A stretch of DNA of 64,000 nucleotides, taken from NCBI GenBank assembly GCA_000514715.1, contig AZWL01000001.1:1028316-1092315 (forward strand), given 5' to 3'. This document shows, in pieces, positions 17,630-26,324 of the stretch. Both the position numbers and the translations under genes were made by a program. The stretch is from Streptomyces sp. CNH099 (GTDB lineage Bacteria > Actinomycetota > Actinomycetes > Streptomycetales > Streptomycetaceae). The notes beneath the pieces were generated by a model. It saw only the letters and a list, made by a program, of their open reading frames with translations. It made no database searches and was not told the origin of the DNA. How positions within the stretch are numbered: the stretch's first letter is position 1; each line of letters opens with the position of its first letter.

Positions 17630-17816
17630 GCCGCGGAGGCTACCGGCCGGCTGTGACACCCCGCCGCACGGCGGCGGTCCGCGCGTCGGGGGCGCACTCG
17701 TGCGGCACGCCGCGCACCGCCGGGCCGGGACGGCGGCACGCGCGCGTCGGGGGGCGCACGGCAGCACAGGCCTCCCCGGGGGCGACGCCGCCGCGGCGGG
17801 GCGGGAAAATGTCACT

Positions 17817-19001
17817 GTGGCGGACATTCCCAACCTGACCTGGATCGCGGACGGGCGCGCGCGGAGCGCCCGCTGGTACAGCGTGGGCGGCACCCCGCCG
17901 CCCGGGCGGGTGGTCACCGCCGACGACCGGATGTGCGCCGACATCGCGTACCGGCTGGTGTGCGAGGGCACGGCCGTCCTGTGGCGGGGCGACTACCACG
18001 GCGGGCGGCAGCTCCTGGCCGCGCTGGGCCGCCGCATCGACCGCCGCTCGGCGCGCCGCGGCCGGCGCCCGGCCGCACCGGCGGGCGGCCGGGCGACCGG
18101 CCCGGCGGACGCCTTCCACCGCCACCGGCAGGCGCAGGGCCACCGGGCGCGCGTCCTCGGCATGCTGCTCGTCCCCCTCGAACCCGGCCCCGGGGGCGCG
18201 GTCGTGCCGCTGCGCCGGGCGCCCGACGTGGCCGCGGCGGTGGCCGGGGCGTACGGTCCGGTGACCGAGCCCGGCGCGGTGGCGCTGCGCGAGCTGCTCG
18301 GCGCGGTGGGGGCGCACGAGTGGCGCCGCAAGGGCGTGGAGATACCGGCGCTGGGCGCCCGCGTGCACCCGCACTACGGGGTGTTCTCGCCGGTGCGCGG
18401 CGAGTACGTGGACCTCGTCGCCGAGGCGCCGCTGCCGGCGAAGACGCTGGCGTTCGACGTGGGCACCGGCACCGGCGTGCTCGCCGCGGTGCTGGCGCGG
18501 CGCGGGGTGGAGCGGGTCGTCGCCACCGACACGGACCCGCGCGCGCTGGCGTGCGCCCGCGACAACGTCGAGCGGCTGGGCCTGACCGGGCAGGTCGAGG
18601 TGGCGGCGGAGCACCTGTTCCCGCCGGGGCGCGCGCCCCTGGTCGTCTGCAACCCGCCCTGGCTGCCCGCGAAGCCGACCTCCGCGCTGGAGCATGCCGT
18701 CTACGACCCGGGCGGCGGCATGCTCCGCGGGTTCCTCGCGGGCCTCGCCGCACATCTGGAGCCGGGCGGCGAGGGCTGGCTCGTACTGTCCGACCTGGCC
18801 GAGCACCTGGGGCTGCGCAGCCGCGCCGACCTGCTGGCGACGATCGAGGCGGCGGGCCTGCGGGTGGCGGCCCGCCACGACACCCGCCCCCGCCACCGCC
18901 GGGCGACGGACCCGTCGGACCCGCTGCACGCGGCGCGGGCGGCGGAGGTGACGTCACTGTGGCGGCTGACGGCGGAGGACACGCGGGCGGCGCCCGGGTG
19001 A
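17817..19001 (+). CDS. class I SAM-dependent methyltransferase (HemK-like NPPW motif)
   Basis: The GTG at 17817 gives 394 residues. The N-terminal ~200 residues form an own domain that is rich in Arg around 74-110. The Rossmann SAM motif I FDVGTGTGVLAAVLARRG lies at about 213-230, followed by VVATDTDPRALACARDN. Motif IV is VVCNPPWLPAK (279-282 is NPPW, where N5-glutamine and base-amino methyltransferases have NPPY/NPPW). The substrate is therefore probably a planar amide or amine nitrogen in protein or nucleic acid, but it is not determined. A terminator hairpin follows directly. Confidence 0.8.
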   Translation: MADIPNLTWIADGRARSARWYSVGGTPPPGRVVTADDRMCADIAYRLVCEGTAVLWRGDYHGGRQLLAALGRRIDRRSARRGRRPAAPAGGRATGPADAFHRHRQAQGHRARVLGMLLVPLEPGPGGAVVPLRRAPDVAAAVAGAYGPVTEPGAVALRELLGAVGAHEWRRKGVEIPALGARVHPHYGVFSPVRGEYVDLVAEAPLPAKTLAFDVGTGTGVLAAVLARRGVERVVATDTDPRALACARDNVERLGLTGQVEVAAEHLFPPGRAPLVVCNPPWLPAKPTSALEHAVYDPGGGMLRGFLAGLAAHLEPGGEGWLVLSDLAEHLGLRSRADLLATIEAAGLRVAARHDTRPRHRRATDPSDPLHAARAAEVTSLWRLTAEDTRAAPG

Positions 19002-19009
19002 ACGGGCCG

Positions 19010-19035
19010 CGAACCGCCGCCGCGGCGGCGGTTCG
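19010..19035 (+). terminator. 26-bp palindrome after methyltransferase
   Basis: The 13-bp arms CGAACCGCCGCCG and CGGCGGCGGTTCG abut without a loop, starting 9 nt after the stop codon. In RNA the centre would open to a small loop, giving a strong GC hairpin. Likely an intrinsic-type terminator without T-tract. Confidence 0.55.
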
Positions 19036-19198
19036 ACCTGCGCCCGCCGCCGCTGTCCGGCATGTGGACACTCCGCGTTCCCCTCGATCCGGTCCTCTGA
19101 CGGCTCCAACTGGCCGCTGACCGCCGCGGGCCCGGCGGCTGCGTCTCGCATGCCGGAACCCGGGTGCCCGTCGGCGCGGGGCCCCGTACCGTCGTAGC

Positions 19199-19573
19199 GT
19201 GGACTCCTCCGGACACACCCCCGCCCCGCAGCACCCGCGCCGGCTGTACGTACCCGTGCGCCACGGCCGGAGCGGGACGCGGCTGCGGCTGTTCCGCACG
19301 CCGCTGGGCACGCGCACGGCGGTGGCCTTCACCAGTCAGGCCGCGCTGCGCCGCGCGCTCGGCGCGGAGCAGGAGTGGGTGCGCCTCGGGGAGCCGGCGC
19401 TGCGCGCGCTGACCGCGCCGCTGGGCGCCGACCGGATCACGGTCGACCCGCTGCTGACCGCCCGCCGCCCCTACGCCCCGCCCGCGCCGGAGCCGCAGGC
19501 CGAGGGCGAGCCGCCACCGCCGCGGCGCACCCCGCCGCCCGCGCCGGCGGCACCGGAGCCGGCGGCCCGCTGA
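19199..19573 (+). CDS. SAV_915-family protein
   Basis: The GTG at 19199 gives 124 residues. The core at about 15-85 (RLYVPVRHG, RLRLFRTPLGTRTAVAFTSQ, RLGEPALRALTAPLGADRIT) matches the streptomycete SAV_915 family of unknown function. The family is typically about 80-110 residues. The C-terminal ~35 residues are a Pro/Ala/Glu tail. No membrane segment or catalytic motif is visible. Confidence 0.75.
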   Translation: MDSSGHTPAPQHPRRLYVPVRHGRSGTRLRLFRTPLGTRTAVAFTSQAALRRALGAEQEWVRLGEPALRALTAPLGADRITVDPLLTARRPYAPPAPEPQAEGEPPPPRRTPPPAPAAPEPAAR

Positions 19574-19818
19574 CCCGCCCTCGCCACAGCCCGGGCCCGG
19601 CCCGGCCCGCCGCCCCTGCGCGCCGCCCGGCGCCGGCATCGCCGGCCCTCGCCGCCACCTCCGCCCGCCGTCGCCCGGGTCCAGGTCGACGCCCGCCGGC
19701 CGACCGCGACAGGTCCTCGGCCCGTGCCCCAGGACGGGCGCGCGCCGAACCGGGGTGTCCGGTGCGGGTGCGGGGCGGCTGAGGCAGGATCGGGGGCCGA
19801 GGCGGCGAAGGGGAGACG

Positions 19819-21006
19819 GTGGGGCACGCGGACAGCGCCGGGGGCGGGGCCGGTTCCACGGGACCGGCGGACGCGGGTGGCGGGAGCAGCGCGACGGGTG
19901 TCACGACCCCGGCGGGCTCGCCGGACGCGGAGGACGCGCCGGAGTCGGCGGCACCCGACCGCCGCGCGGGCACGGCGGCGGGCGCCGGTGGTGCGCGCGG
20001 CCGTGCGGAGGGCGGGGAGCCGGCCCTTCCCGGGGACGCCGGCCGGGCCCCGCGGCCGGGGGCGGCCCTGCGGCGGGCGTGCGCCCTGGCCGGCGGGCTG
20101 CCGCTGCTCCTCGTGTCCGTCGTCGTCGCGTTCCGCGTCGGCGGCCGGGACGGGGTGACGCCCCTGCCGCAGCTGGCCGCCTTCCTGCCCTGGCTGCTCG
20201 TCCCCGGTGCCGTCGGGCTGCTCCTCATGGCCGCCGCCCGCAACCGCGCCGGGTGCGTCTGGGCGCTCGTCGTGCTCGCGGCCACCGCCTGGTTCGTCCG
20301 CCCCTACCAGTCCGCCGCCGACCCGCCCTCCTCCCCGCCCCGGGCCGAGTTCCGCCTGCTCACCGCCAACCTCCGGTTCGGCGACGCCACCCCCGCCCTG
20401 CGCGCGGCACTCCGCACCCACGAGCCGGACATCGCCCTGGTCCAGGAGTGCGACACCCGCTGCGTCGCCGCCCTGCGCGCCCCGGCGCTGCGCGCCGCGT
20501 ACCCGTACCGCGTCCTCGACTCCGGCGACCCCGCCGAGGGCTCCGCCATCCTCAGCCGGTACCCGCTGACCGCGGAGCCCGGGGTGCGCGGCACGCTGTC
20601 GATGCCCGCGGCCACCGCGCGCGTCGCCGGTGTGCGGCTGCGGCTGCAGGTCGTGCACCCGATGCCGCCGACGCCCGGGTCCATGGACGCCTGGCGCACC
20701 GAGCTGGGGCGGCTGCGGGACGCCGCCGCGGCGCGCGGCGACGGGACCGCCGTCTTCGGCGGCGACTTCAACGCCTCGCAGGACCACGAGGCGTTCCGCG
20801 ACATCCTGGACACCGGGCTGCGGGACAGCGCGATGGTGCTCGGCCGCTCCCGCACCCCGACCTGGCCGGCGTCGACGGCCCCGCTCTTCGGCACGCAGAT
20901 CGACCACGTCCTGGTCGGCGACCGGCTGAGCCCCGCGGACATCGCCTTCCCCGAGCTGGCCGGCACCGACCACCGCGCGGTGCTCGTGGACCTGCAGCTG
21001 CGCTGA
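19819..21006 (+). CDS. membrane-anchored endonuclease/exonuclease/phosphatase-family protein
   Basis: The GTG at 19819 follows GGGGAGACG and gives 395 residues. The first ~85 residues are Gly/Ala-rich and disordered. Three hydrophobic segments at about 92-160 anchor the protein. The C-terminal EEP domain (about 176-395) has LTANLRFGDATP, DIALVQECD (metal Glu), GGDFNASQDH near 314 and the terminal GTDHRAVLVDLQL near 382. Family members cleave phosphodiester or phosphate esters such as nucleic acids, inositol phosphates and sphingomyelin. The fold orientation suggests the catalytic domain is extracytoplasmic. Confidence 0.86.
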   Translation: MGHADSAGGGAGSTGPADAGGGSSATGVTTPAGSPDAEDAPESAAPDRRAGTAAGAGGARGRAEGGEPALPGDAGRAPRPGAALRRACALAGGLPLLLVSVVVAFRVGGRDGVTPLPQLAAFLPWLLVPGAVGLLLMAAARNRAGCVWALVVLAATAWFVRPYQSAADPPSSPPRAEFRLLTANLRFGDATPALRAALRTHEPDIALVQECDTRCVAALRAPALRAAYPYRVLDSGDPAEGSAILSRYPLTAEPGVRGTLSMPAATARVAGVRLRLQVVHPMPPTPGSMDAWRTELGRLRDAAAARGDGTAVFGGDFNASQDHEAFRDILDTGLRDSAMVLGRSRTPTWPASTAPLFGTQIDHVLVGDRLSPADIAFPELAGTDHRAVLVDLQLR

Positions 21007-21031
21007 GCCGCGGCCGCCGGGCCGGGCGCCC

Positions 21032-22252
21032 TCAGCCCTCGTTCCCGGCGCGGCCCGCGGTCCCCGGCACGCCCGGCCGAGCCGGCTGCCCCGCCGCCGG
21101 CGGATCGCGGTGGATCGGCGTGTGCCCGCCCCGCAGCGGCACCCCCGTGCCGCCCCGCCGCGCCGCGACGATCTCGCCCGCGATGGAGACGGCGACCTCC
21201 TCCGGGGAGCGGGCGCCGAGGTCGAGGCCGATCGGCGAGTGCAGGCGGGCGAGTTCGCGTTCGGTGACGCCGGCCTCGCGCAGCCGCCGGTTGCGGTCCA
21301 GGTGCGTACGGCGCGAGCCCATGGCGCCGACGTACGCGACCGGCAGCCGCAGCGCGGCCGTCAGCAGCGGCACGTCGAACCCGGGGTCGTGGGTGAGCAC
21401 GCACAGCACCGTGCGCCCGTCCAGCTCGCCCGCGGCACGGGCGTCCGCCAGGTACTCGTGCGGCCAGCGCACCGCCACCTCGTCCGCCTCCGGGAACCGG
21501 CCGGCCGTGGCGAAGACGGGGCGGGCGTCGCAGACGGTGACGCGGTAGCCGAGGAACTTGCCGACGCGTACGAGCGCGTGCGCGAAGTCGACCGCGCCGA
21601 AGACGACCATCCGCGGCGGCGGCACGCTGACCTCCACCAGCAGCGTCACCGGCTGCCCGCAGCGGGCGCCGGCCGCGCCGACCGTCACCCGGTCCGTACG
21701 GCCCGCGTCGAGCAGCGCGGCGGCCTCGGCGGCGGCGGTGCGCTCCAGCGCGGCGCCGTCCCAGTCCGGCAGGTCCGGGAGCGGGCCGGCGAGGCGGCCC
21801 TCGTACGCGCCGCCGGGACGTACCAGCAGCGCCTGCCCGACGAGCGGGGCCGGCCCGTCGACGACCCGGGCGACGGCCGCGGGCTCCCCGCCGGCGGCGG
21901 CGGCCAGCGCCGTGCGCAGCACGGCGGCGCCGGGCCCGGCCGCCGTGACCGGCGCGACGAGGATGTCGATCTCCCCGCCGCAGGTGAGCCCGACGGCGAA
22001 GGCGTCCTCGTCGGAGTAGCCGAAGGTCTCCCGCACCGGCCGGCCGGACGCGACGGCCTCCCGGCACAGCTCGTACACGGCGCCCTCGACGCAGCCGCCG
22101 GACACGCTGCCGACCGCCGTGCCGGCCGCGTCCACGGCGAGCGCCGCGCCCGCGCCGCGCGGCGCGGAGCCGCTGGTGCCCACGACGGTGGCGACGGCGA
22201 AGGGCCGCCCCTCCGCGCACCACCGGGCGAGGTCGGCGGCGATGTCCAGCAT
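21032..22252 (-). CDS. XdhC-family protein (molybdenum cofactor insertion/maturation for xanthine dehydrogenase)
   Basis: The ATG at 22252, preceded by GAGGAGCTGATCACC, gives 406 residues. The N-terminal XdhC/CoxI domain reads VATVVGTSGSAPRGAGAALAV and VSGGCVEGAVYE, with the conserved Cys in GGC. LTCGGEIDILV follows. The C-terminal Rossmann-like domain is VVFGAVDFAHALVRVGKFLG, VCDARPVFAT and AYVGAMGSRRTH. XdhC carries sulfurated MoCo to xanthine dehydrogenase. It follows the large-subunit gene by 38 bp and is the last gene of the operon. Confidence 0.9.
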   Translation of the reverse strand: MLDIAADLARWCAEGRPFAVATVVGTSGSAPRGAGAALAVDAAGTAVGSVSGGCVEGAVYELCREAVASGRPVRETFGYSDEDAFAVGLTCGGEIDILVAPVTAAGPGAAVLRTALAAAAGGEPAAVARVVDGPAPLVGQALLVRPGGAYEGRLAGPLPDLPDWDGAALERTAAAEAAALLDAGRTDRVTVGAAGARCGQPVTLLVEVSVPPPRMVVFGAVDFAHALVRVGKFLGYRVTVCDARPVFATAGRFPEADEVAVRWPHEYLADARAAGELDGRTVLCVLTHDPGFDVPLLTAALRLPVAYVGAMGSRRTHLDRNRRLREAGVTERELARLHSPIGLDLGARSPEEVAVSIAGEIVAARRGGTGVPLRGGHTPIHRDPPAAGQPARPGVPGTAGRAGNEG

Positions 22253-22290
22253 GGTGATCAGCTCCTCGCAGGGCCGCCGCACCCGCTCGT

Positions 22291-24681
22291 CTACGTGCCG
22301 GTGAGGTGTTCCGGACGTACCGGAGCCTTGGTCAGCGCCAGGCCGGTGGCCTGGCGGATGGCGGCGAGCACCGCCGGGGTGGCCGAGAGCGTCGACGCCT
22401 CGCCGACGCCCCGCAGCCCGTACGGGGCGTGCGGGTCGGCCAGTTCGAGCACGTCGACGGGGATGGGCGGGGTGTCGAGGATCGTCGGGATCAGATAGTC
22501 GGTGAACGAGGGGTTCCGCACCCGCCCCGTCGCCGGGTCGACCGCGATCTCCTCCATCACCGCCACGCCCAGGCCCTGCGTCGTGCCGCCCTGGATCTGC
22601 CCGACGACGGACAGCGGGTTGAGCGCCCTGCCGACGTCCTGCGCGCAGGCCAGCTCGACGACCTTGACCAGCCCGAGTTCGGTGTCGACCTCGACGACCG
22701 CGCGGTGCGCGGCGAAGGAGTACTGCACGTGGCCGAAGCCCTGGCCGCTCTCGATGCCGAACGGCTCGGTCGGCCGGTGCCGGAAGGGCAGCTCGACGTC
22801 CACGGGCTGCTCGCCGTCGAGCACGTCGGCCAAGTCCGCGAGGACCTCGCCGCCGTCCGTGACCACCTTGCCGCCCGCCAGCAGCAGTTCGGCCGTCGCC
22901 CACGCCGGGTGGTACGTGCCGAACCTGCGCCGGCCCAGGGCGAGGACCTGCTCGCGCACCGCCCGGCAGGCGTTCCGTACCGCGCCGCCGGTCATGTACG
23001 TCTGCCGGGAGGCGGAGGTGGACCCGGCGGAGCCGACCCGGGTGTCGGCCGGCGCGACGACCACCTGCGCGACGCCCAGCTCGGTGCGGGCGATCTGCGC
23101 CTGCACGGTGACGCCGCCCTGGCCGACCTCGGCCGCCGCGGTGTGCACCGTGACCACCGGCTCCCCGCCGCTGACCGCCAGCCGCACCCGGGCGGTGGAG
23201 AAGTCGTCGAAGCCCTCGGAGAAACCGACGTTCTTGATGCCGACCGCGTAGCCGACGCCGCGTACGACGCCCTCGCCGTGGGTGGTGTTGGACAGCCCGC
23301 CGGGCAGCGCCCGTATGTCCGCGGCGCCGCCGGCGGTCTCCCACTGCCGCTCCGGCGGCAGCGGCCGGGCCTTGACCCGGCGCAGGATCTCCGCGACCGG
23401 CGCCGGGGAGTCGACCTGCTGGCCGGTCGGCAGCCGCGACCCCTCCGACATCGCGTTCAGCTGCCGGAACTCCACCGGGTCCAGCCCCACGGCCGCGGCG
23501 AGCCGGTCCATCTGCGCCTCGTACGCGAAGCACGCCTGGACCGCGCCGAAGCCGCGCATCGCGCCGCACGGCGGGTTGTTGGTGTAGAGGCCGACCGCCT
23601 CGATCTCGACGTCCTCGACGACGTACGGGCCGATCGACAGCGACGCCGCGTTGCCGACGACCGCCGGGGTGGAGGAGGCGTACGCGCCGCCGTCGAGGAC
23701 GATGCGGCAGCGGGCGTGGGTGATCTTGCCGTCGGCGGTGACGCCGTGCTCGTAGCGGATCCTGGCCGGGTGCCGGTGCACGTGGCCGAAGAAGGACTCG
23801 AACCGGTCGTAGACCATCTTCACGGGCCGGCCGGTGCGCAGCGCCAGCAGGCAGGCGTGGATCTGCATCGACAGGTCCTCGCGCCCGCCGAAGGCGCCGC
23901 CGACGCCCGCGAGCGTCATGCGCACCTTGTCCTCCGGCAGCCCCAGCACCGGCGCGATCTGCCGCCGGTCGGCGTGCAGCCACTGGGTGGCGACGTACAG
24001 GTCGACGCCGCCGTCCTCGGCGGGCACCGCGAGGCCGGACTCCGGGCCGAGGAACGCCTGGTCCTGCATGCCGAACTCGTACTCGCCGGTGACGACGTGG
24101 GCGGCCCGGCGGGCCGCGGCGGCGGCGTCGCCGCGGACGACCGGCTGGCGGTGGACGATGTTCGGGTGCGGTACGTGGCGGGCGTGGCCGTCGGTGCGGT
24201 CGGGGTGCAGGACCGGGGCGCCCGGCGCGAGCGCGGACTCCTCGTCGGTGACCGGCGGCAGCTCCCGCCATCGAACGCGGATCTTCGCCGCGGCCCGGCG
24301 GGCGGTCTCGGGGTGGTCGGCGGCGACCAGCGCCACCGGCTCGCCGTGGTGGCGCACCCGGCCGGCGGCGAGCGCCGGGGTGTCGGCGATCTCCAGGCCG
24401 TAGTTCTTCTGCTCCGCGGGCAGGTCGTCGTACGTGAGCACGGCGTACACCCCGGGCTGGGCCAGGGCGGCGGCGGTGTCGAGGGAGACGATCTCGGCGT
24501 GCGCGTGCGGGGAGCGCAGGGTGTGGCCCCAGATCATGTCCTCGTGCCACAGGTCCGAGGAGTACGCGAACTCGCCGGTGACCTTCAGCGTGCCGTCCGG
24601 GCGCAGCGTGGACTCGCCGATGCCGCCGGCGGTCCCGGCAGCCTGCCCGCGGCCGGTCGGGAGCCGGGCGACCTCGGACAT
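22291..24681 (-). CDS. xanthine dehydrogenase, molybdopterin-binding subunit
   Basis: The ATG at 24681 gives 796 residues, the normal size for a separate Mo subunit. Domains in order are the aldehyde-oxidase/xanthine-dehydrogenase a/b hammerhead (about 25-135) and the two MoCo domains. Typical segments are GAFGGREDLSMQIHACLLAL, AMRGFGAVQACFAYEAQMD, AAEVGQGGVTVQAQIARTEL and the C-terminal LRGVGEASTLSATPAVLAAI with the active-site Glu (GVGE). The start overlaps the preceding Fe-S subunit stop (TGATG). It hydroxylates hypoxanthine/xanthine to urate, feeding the uraD/uraH pathway at the left end. Confidence 0.93.
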   Translation of the reverse strand: MSEVARLPTGRGQAAGTAGGIGESTLRPDGTLKVTGEFAYSSDLWHEDMIWGHTLRSPHAHAEIVSLDTAAALAQPGVYAVLTYDDLPAEQKNYGLEIADTPALAAGRVRHHGEPVALVAADHPETARRAAAKIRVRWRELPPVTDEESALAPGAPVLHPDRTDGHARHVPHPNIVHRQPVVRGDAAAAARRAAHVVTGEYEFGMQDQAFLGPESGLAVPAEDGGVDLYVATQWLHADRRQIAPVLGLPEDKVRMTLAGVGGAFGGREDLSMQIHACLLALRTGRPVKMVYDRFESFFGHVHRHPARIRYEHGVTADGKITHARCRIVLDGGAYASSTPAVVGNAASLSIGPYVVEDVEIEAVGLYTNNPPCGAMRGFGAVQACFAYEAQMDRLAAAVGLDPVEFRQLNAMSEGSRLPTGQQVDSPAPVAEILRRVKARPLPPERQWETAGGAADIRALPGGLSNTTHGEGVVRGVGYAVGIKNVGFSEGFDDFSTARVRLAVSGGEPVVTVHTAAAEVGQGGVTVQAQIARTELGVAQVVVAPADTRVGSAGSTSASRQTYMTGGAVRNACRAVREQVLALGRRRFGTYHPAWATAELLLAGGKVVTDGGEVLADLADVLDGEQPVDVELPFRHRPTEPFGIESGQGFGHVQYSFAAHRAVVEVDTELGLVKVVELACAQDVGRALNPLSVVGQIQGGTTQGLGVAVMEEIAVDPATGRVRNPSFTDYLIPTILDTPPIPVDVLELADPHAPYGLRGVGEASTLSATPAVLAAIRQATGLALTKAPVRPEHLTGT

Positions 24682-25160
24682 CAGGCCCCCTCGCCCCGGC
24701 GGGCGGCGGCGAGCCGGACCGCGTCGAGGATCTTCTCGTAGCCGGTGCAGCGGCACAGGTTCCCCGACAGGCCCTCGCGGATGTCGTCGTCCGACGGCGC
24801 CGTCGGCCAGGGGAAGCGCTCCAGCAGGTCGTCCGCGGCGACCAGCAGCCCGGGGGTGCAGAACCCGCACTGCACGGCGCCGGCGTCGACGAACGCCTGC
24901 TGGACCGCGGACAGCCCCTCCTGCCCCAGGCCCTCGACGGTGACCACCTCGCGGCCCTCGGCCTGCCCGGCGGCGACCAGGCAGGCGCACACCGGCACCC
25001 CGTCAAGACGTACCGTGCACGAGCCGCACTCACCCTGCTCGCAGGCGTTCTTCGAGCCCGGCAGGCCCATCCGCTCGCGCAGCACGTACAGCAGGCTCTC
25101 GCCCTCCCAGACGTCGTCGGCCTGCTGCTCCCGGCCGTTGACGGTGAACGTCACCCGCAT
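24681..25160 (-). CDS. xanthine dehydrogenase, 2Fe-2S subunit
   Basis: The protein has 159 residues. The plant-type 2Fe-2S site uses C40, C45, C48 and C60 (NACEQGECGSC...CAC). The second cluster uses C98, C101, C136 and C138 (VQCGFCTPG, GNLCRCTGYE). Both clusters are complete. It passes electrons from the Mo centre to FAD. The gene overlaps both neighbours by one base (stop/start TGATG downstream and an abutting start upstream). Confidence 0.95.
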   Translation of the reverse strand: MRVTFTVNGREQQADDVWEGESLLYVLRERMGLPGSKNACEQGECGSCTVRLDGVPVCACLVAAGQAEGREVVTVEGLGQEGLSAVQQAFVDAGAVQCGFCTPGLLVAADDLLERFPWPTAPSDDDIREGLSGNLCRCTGYEKILDAVRLAAARRGEGA

Positions 25161-26059
25161 CACGCGGCTCCTTCCCCGCTCGTGGATCCCGCCGCGCCCC
25201 GGCGGTACGACTCCCAGGTCCAGCCGAGCGTGCGGCGGGCCATGACCCCGACCGCGTGCCGGCGGTACCGCGCGCTGCCGCGCACGTCGTCGACCGGGTT
25301 GCAGGCCCCCGCGGCCAGCTCCGCGAACTGCCCGGCGAGGGCGGGCGGCAGCGCCCGGCCGCTGTCCCAGAAGCCGCCCTCCGCCAGCGCGGCGGCCAGG
25401 AACTCCTCGGCGGCGGCGGCGCGCACGGGCGTCGGCGCGGCCGAGCCGATGCCGGTACGGACCGTCCGGGTGTCCGGGTGCAGCGCGATGCCGAACGCGC
25501 ACACGGCGATCACCATGGCGTTGCGGGTGCCGACCTTGGCGAACTCCTGCGGCCCGGTGGCCCTCTTGATGTGCACCCACTTGATCAGCTCGTCGGGGGC
25601 GAGCGCGTTGCGCTTGACGCCCGTGAAGAACTCGTCGACCGGGATCCGCCTGCTGCCCCGTACGGACTCCGCCTCGACCTCGGCCCCGGCGGCCAGCAGC
25701 GCGGGGTGCGCGTCACCGGCCGGGGAGGCGGTGCCGAGGTTGCCGCCCACCCCGCCGCGGTTGCGGATCTGCGGGGACGCCACGGTGTGCGCCGCCCGCG
25801 CCAGCCCGGGCAGCGCCCCGCCCAGTTCCGCCACGATGCGCGCGTACGGCACGGAGGCCCCCAGCCGCACGGTGTCCGCCCCGACCTCCCACTCCTGCAG
25901 CTCGGCGACGCGGTTGAGGTCGAGCAGCCGCTCCGGGCGGCGGTGGTCGAAGTTGATCTCGACCATGAGGTCCGTGCCGCCCGCGATCGGCACGGCGGCG
26001 GGGTGCTCGGCCTTGGCGGCGAGCGCTTCCGCCCAGCCGGCGGGGCGCAGGAAGTCCAT
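25160..26059 (-). CDS. xanthine dehydrogenase, FAD-binding subunit
   Basis: The protein has 299 residues and begins MDFLRPAGWAEALAAKAEH. The FAD pyrophosphate motif IAGGTDLMVEINF lies at about 25-37, and the second flavin motif IRNRGGVGGNLGTASPAGD near 98-116. The C-terminal CO-dehydrogenase flavoprotein domain (GIGSAAPTPVRA, YRRHAVGVMARRTL) is complete. It is the first gene of the FAD/2Fe-2S/Mo/XdhC operon and is divergent from the PucR regulator. Confidence 0.93.
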   Translation of the reverse strand: MDFLRPAGWAEALAAKAEHPAAVPIAGGTDLMVEINFDHRRPERLLDLNRVAELQEWEVGADTVRLGASVPYARIVAELGGALPGLARAAHTVASPQIRNRGGVGGNLGTASPAGDAHPALLAAGAEVEAESVRGSRRIPVDEFFTGVKRNALAPDELIKWVHIKRATGPQEFAKVGTRNAMVIAVCAFGIALHPDTRTVRTGIGSAAPTPVRAAAAEEFLAAALAEGGFWDSGRALPPALAGQFAELAAGACNPVDDVRGSARYRRHAVGVMARRTLGWTWESYRRGAAGSTSGEGAA

Positions 26060-26111
26060 CGGTCCTCGGCTTTCCCTCGGCGAGCGGGACGTGCGTTCTC
26101 CAGTTGTTCAC

Positions 26112-26124
26112 GGGACGTGGTCCC
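26112..26124. promoter_or_regulatory. inverted repeat in the xdh/pucR divergent region
   Basis: GGGAC-GTG-GTCCC is a perfect 5-3-5 inverted repeat 53 bp upstream of the first xdh gene and about 200 bp upstream of pucR. The 265-bp divergent region (26060-26324) otherwise shows only a candidate -10 (TAGATT) near 26203 for pucR. A PucR operator is plausible but unproven. Confidence 0.3.
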
Positions 26125-26324
26125 AGTACACAGAAACGCCGCCGTCCGGGTGCAGTCACGGAAAACATGAAGCGAGGGGCTGGCCGGAACCCGCTTCTTG
26201 TAGATTCGAACGAAAGCCGGGGCATCCGTCCGGGTGCGGGACGTCCCGGGGCGGCCGCCCGCGCCCGGCGGCGTACGCCGGCGGGCCGGCCGTCCGGCGC
26301 ACGACCGACAGCAAGGGAACGCGC

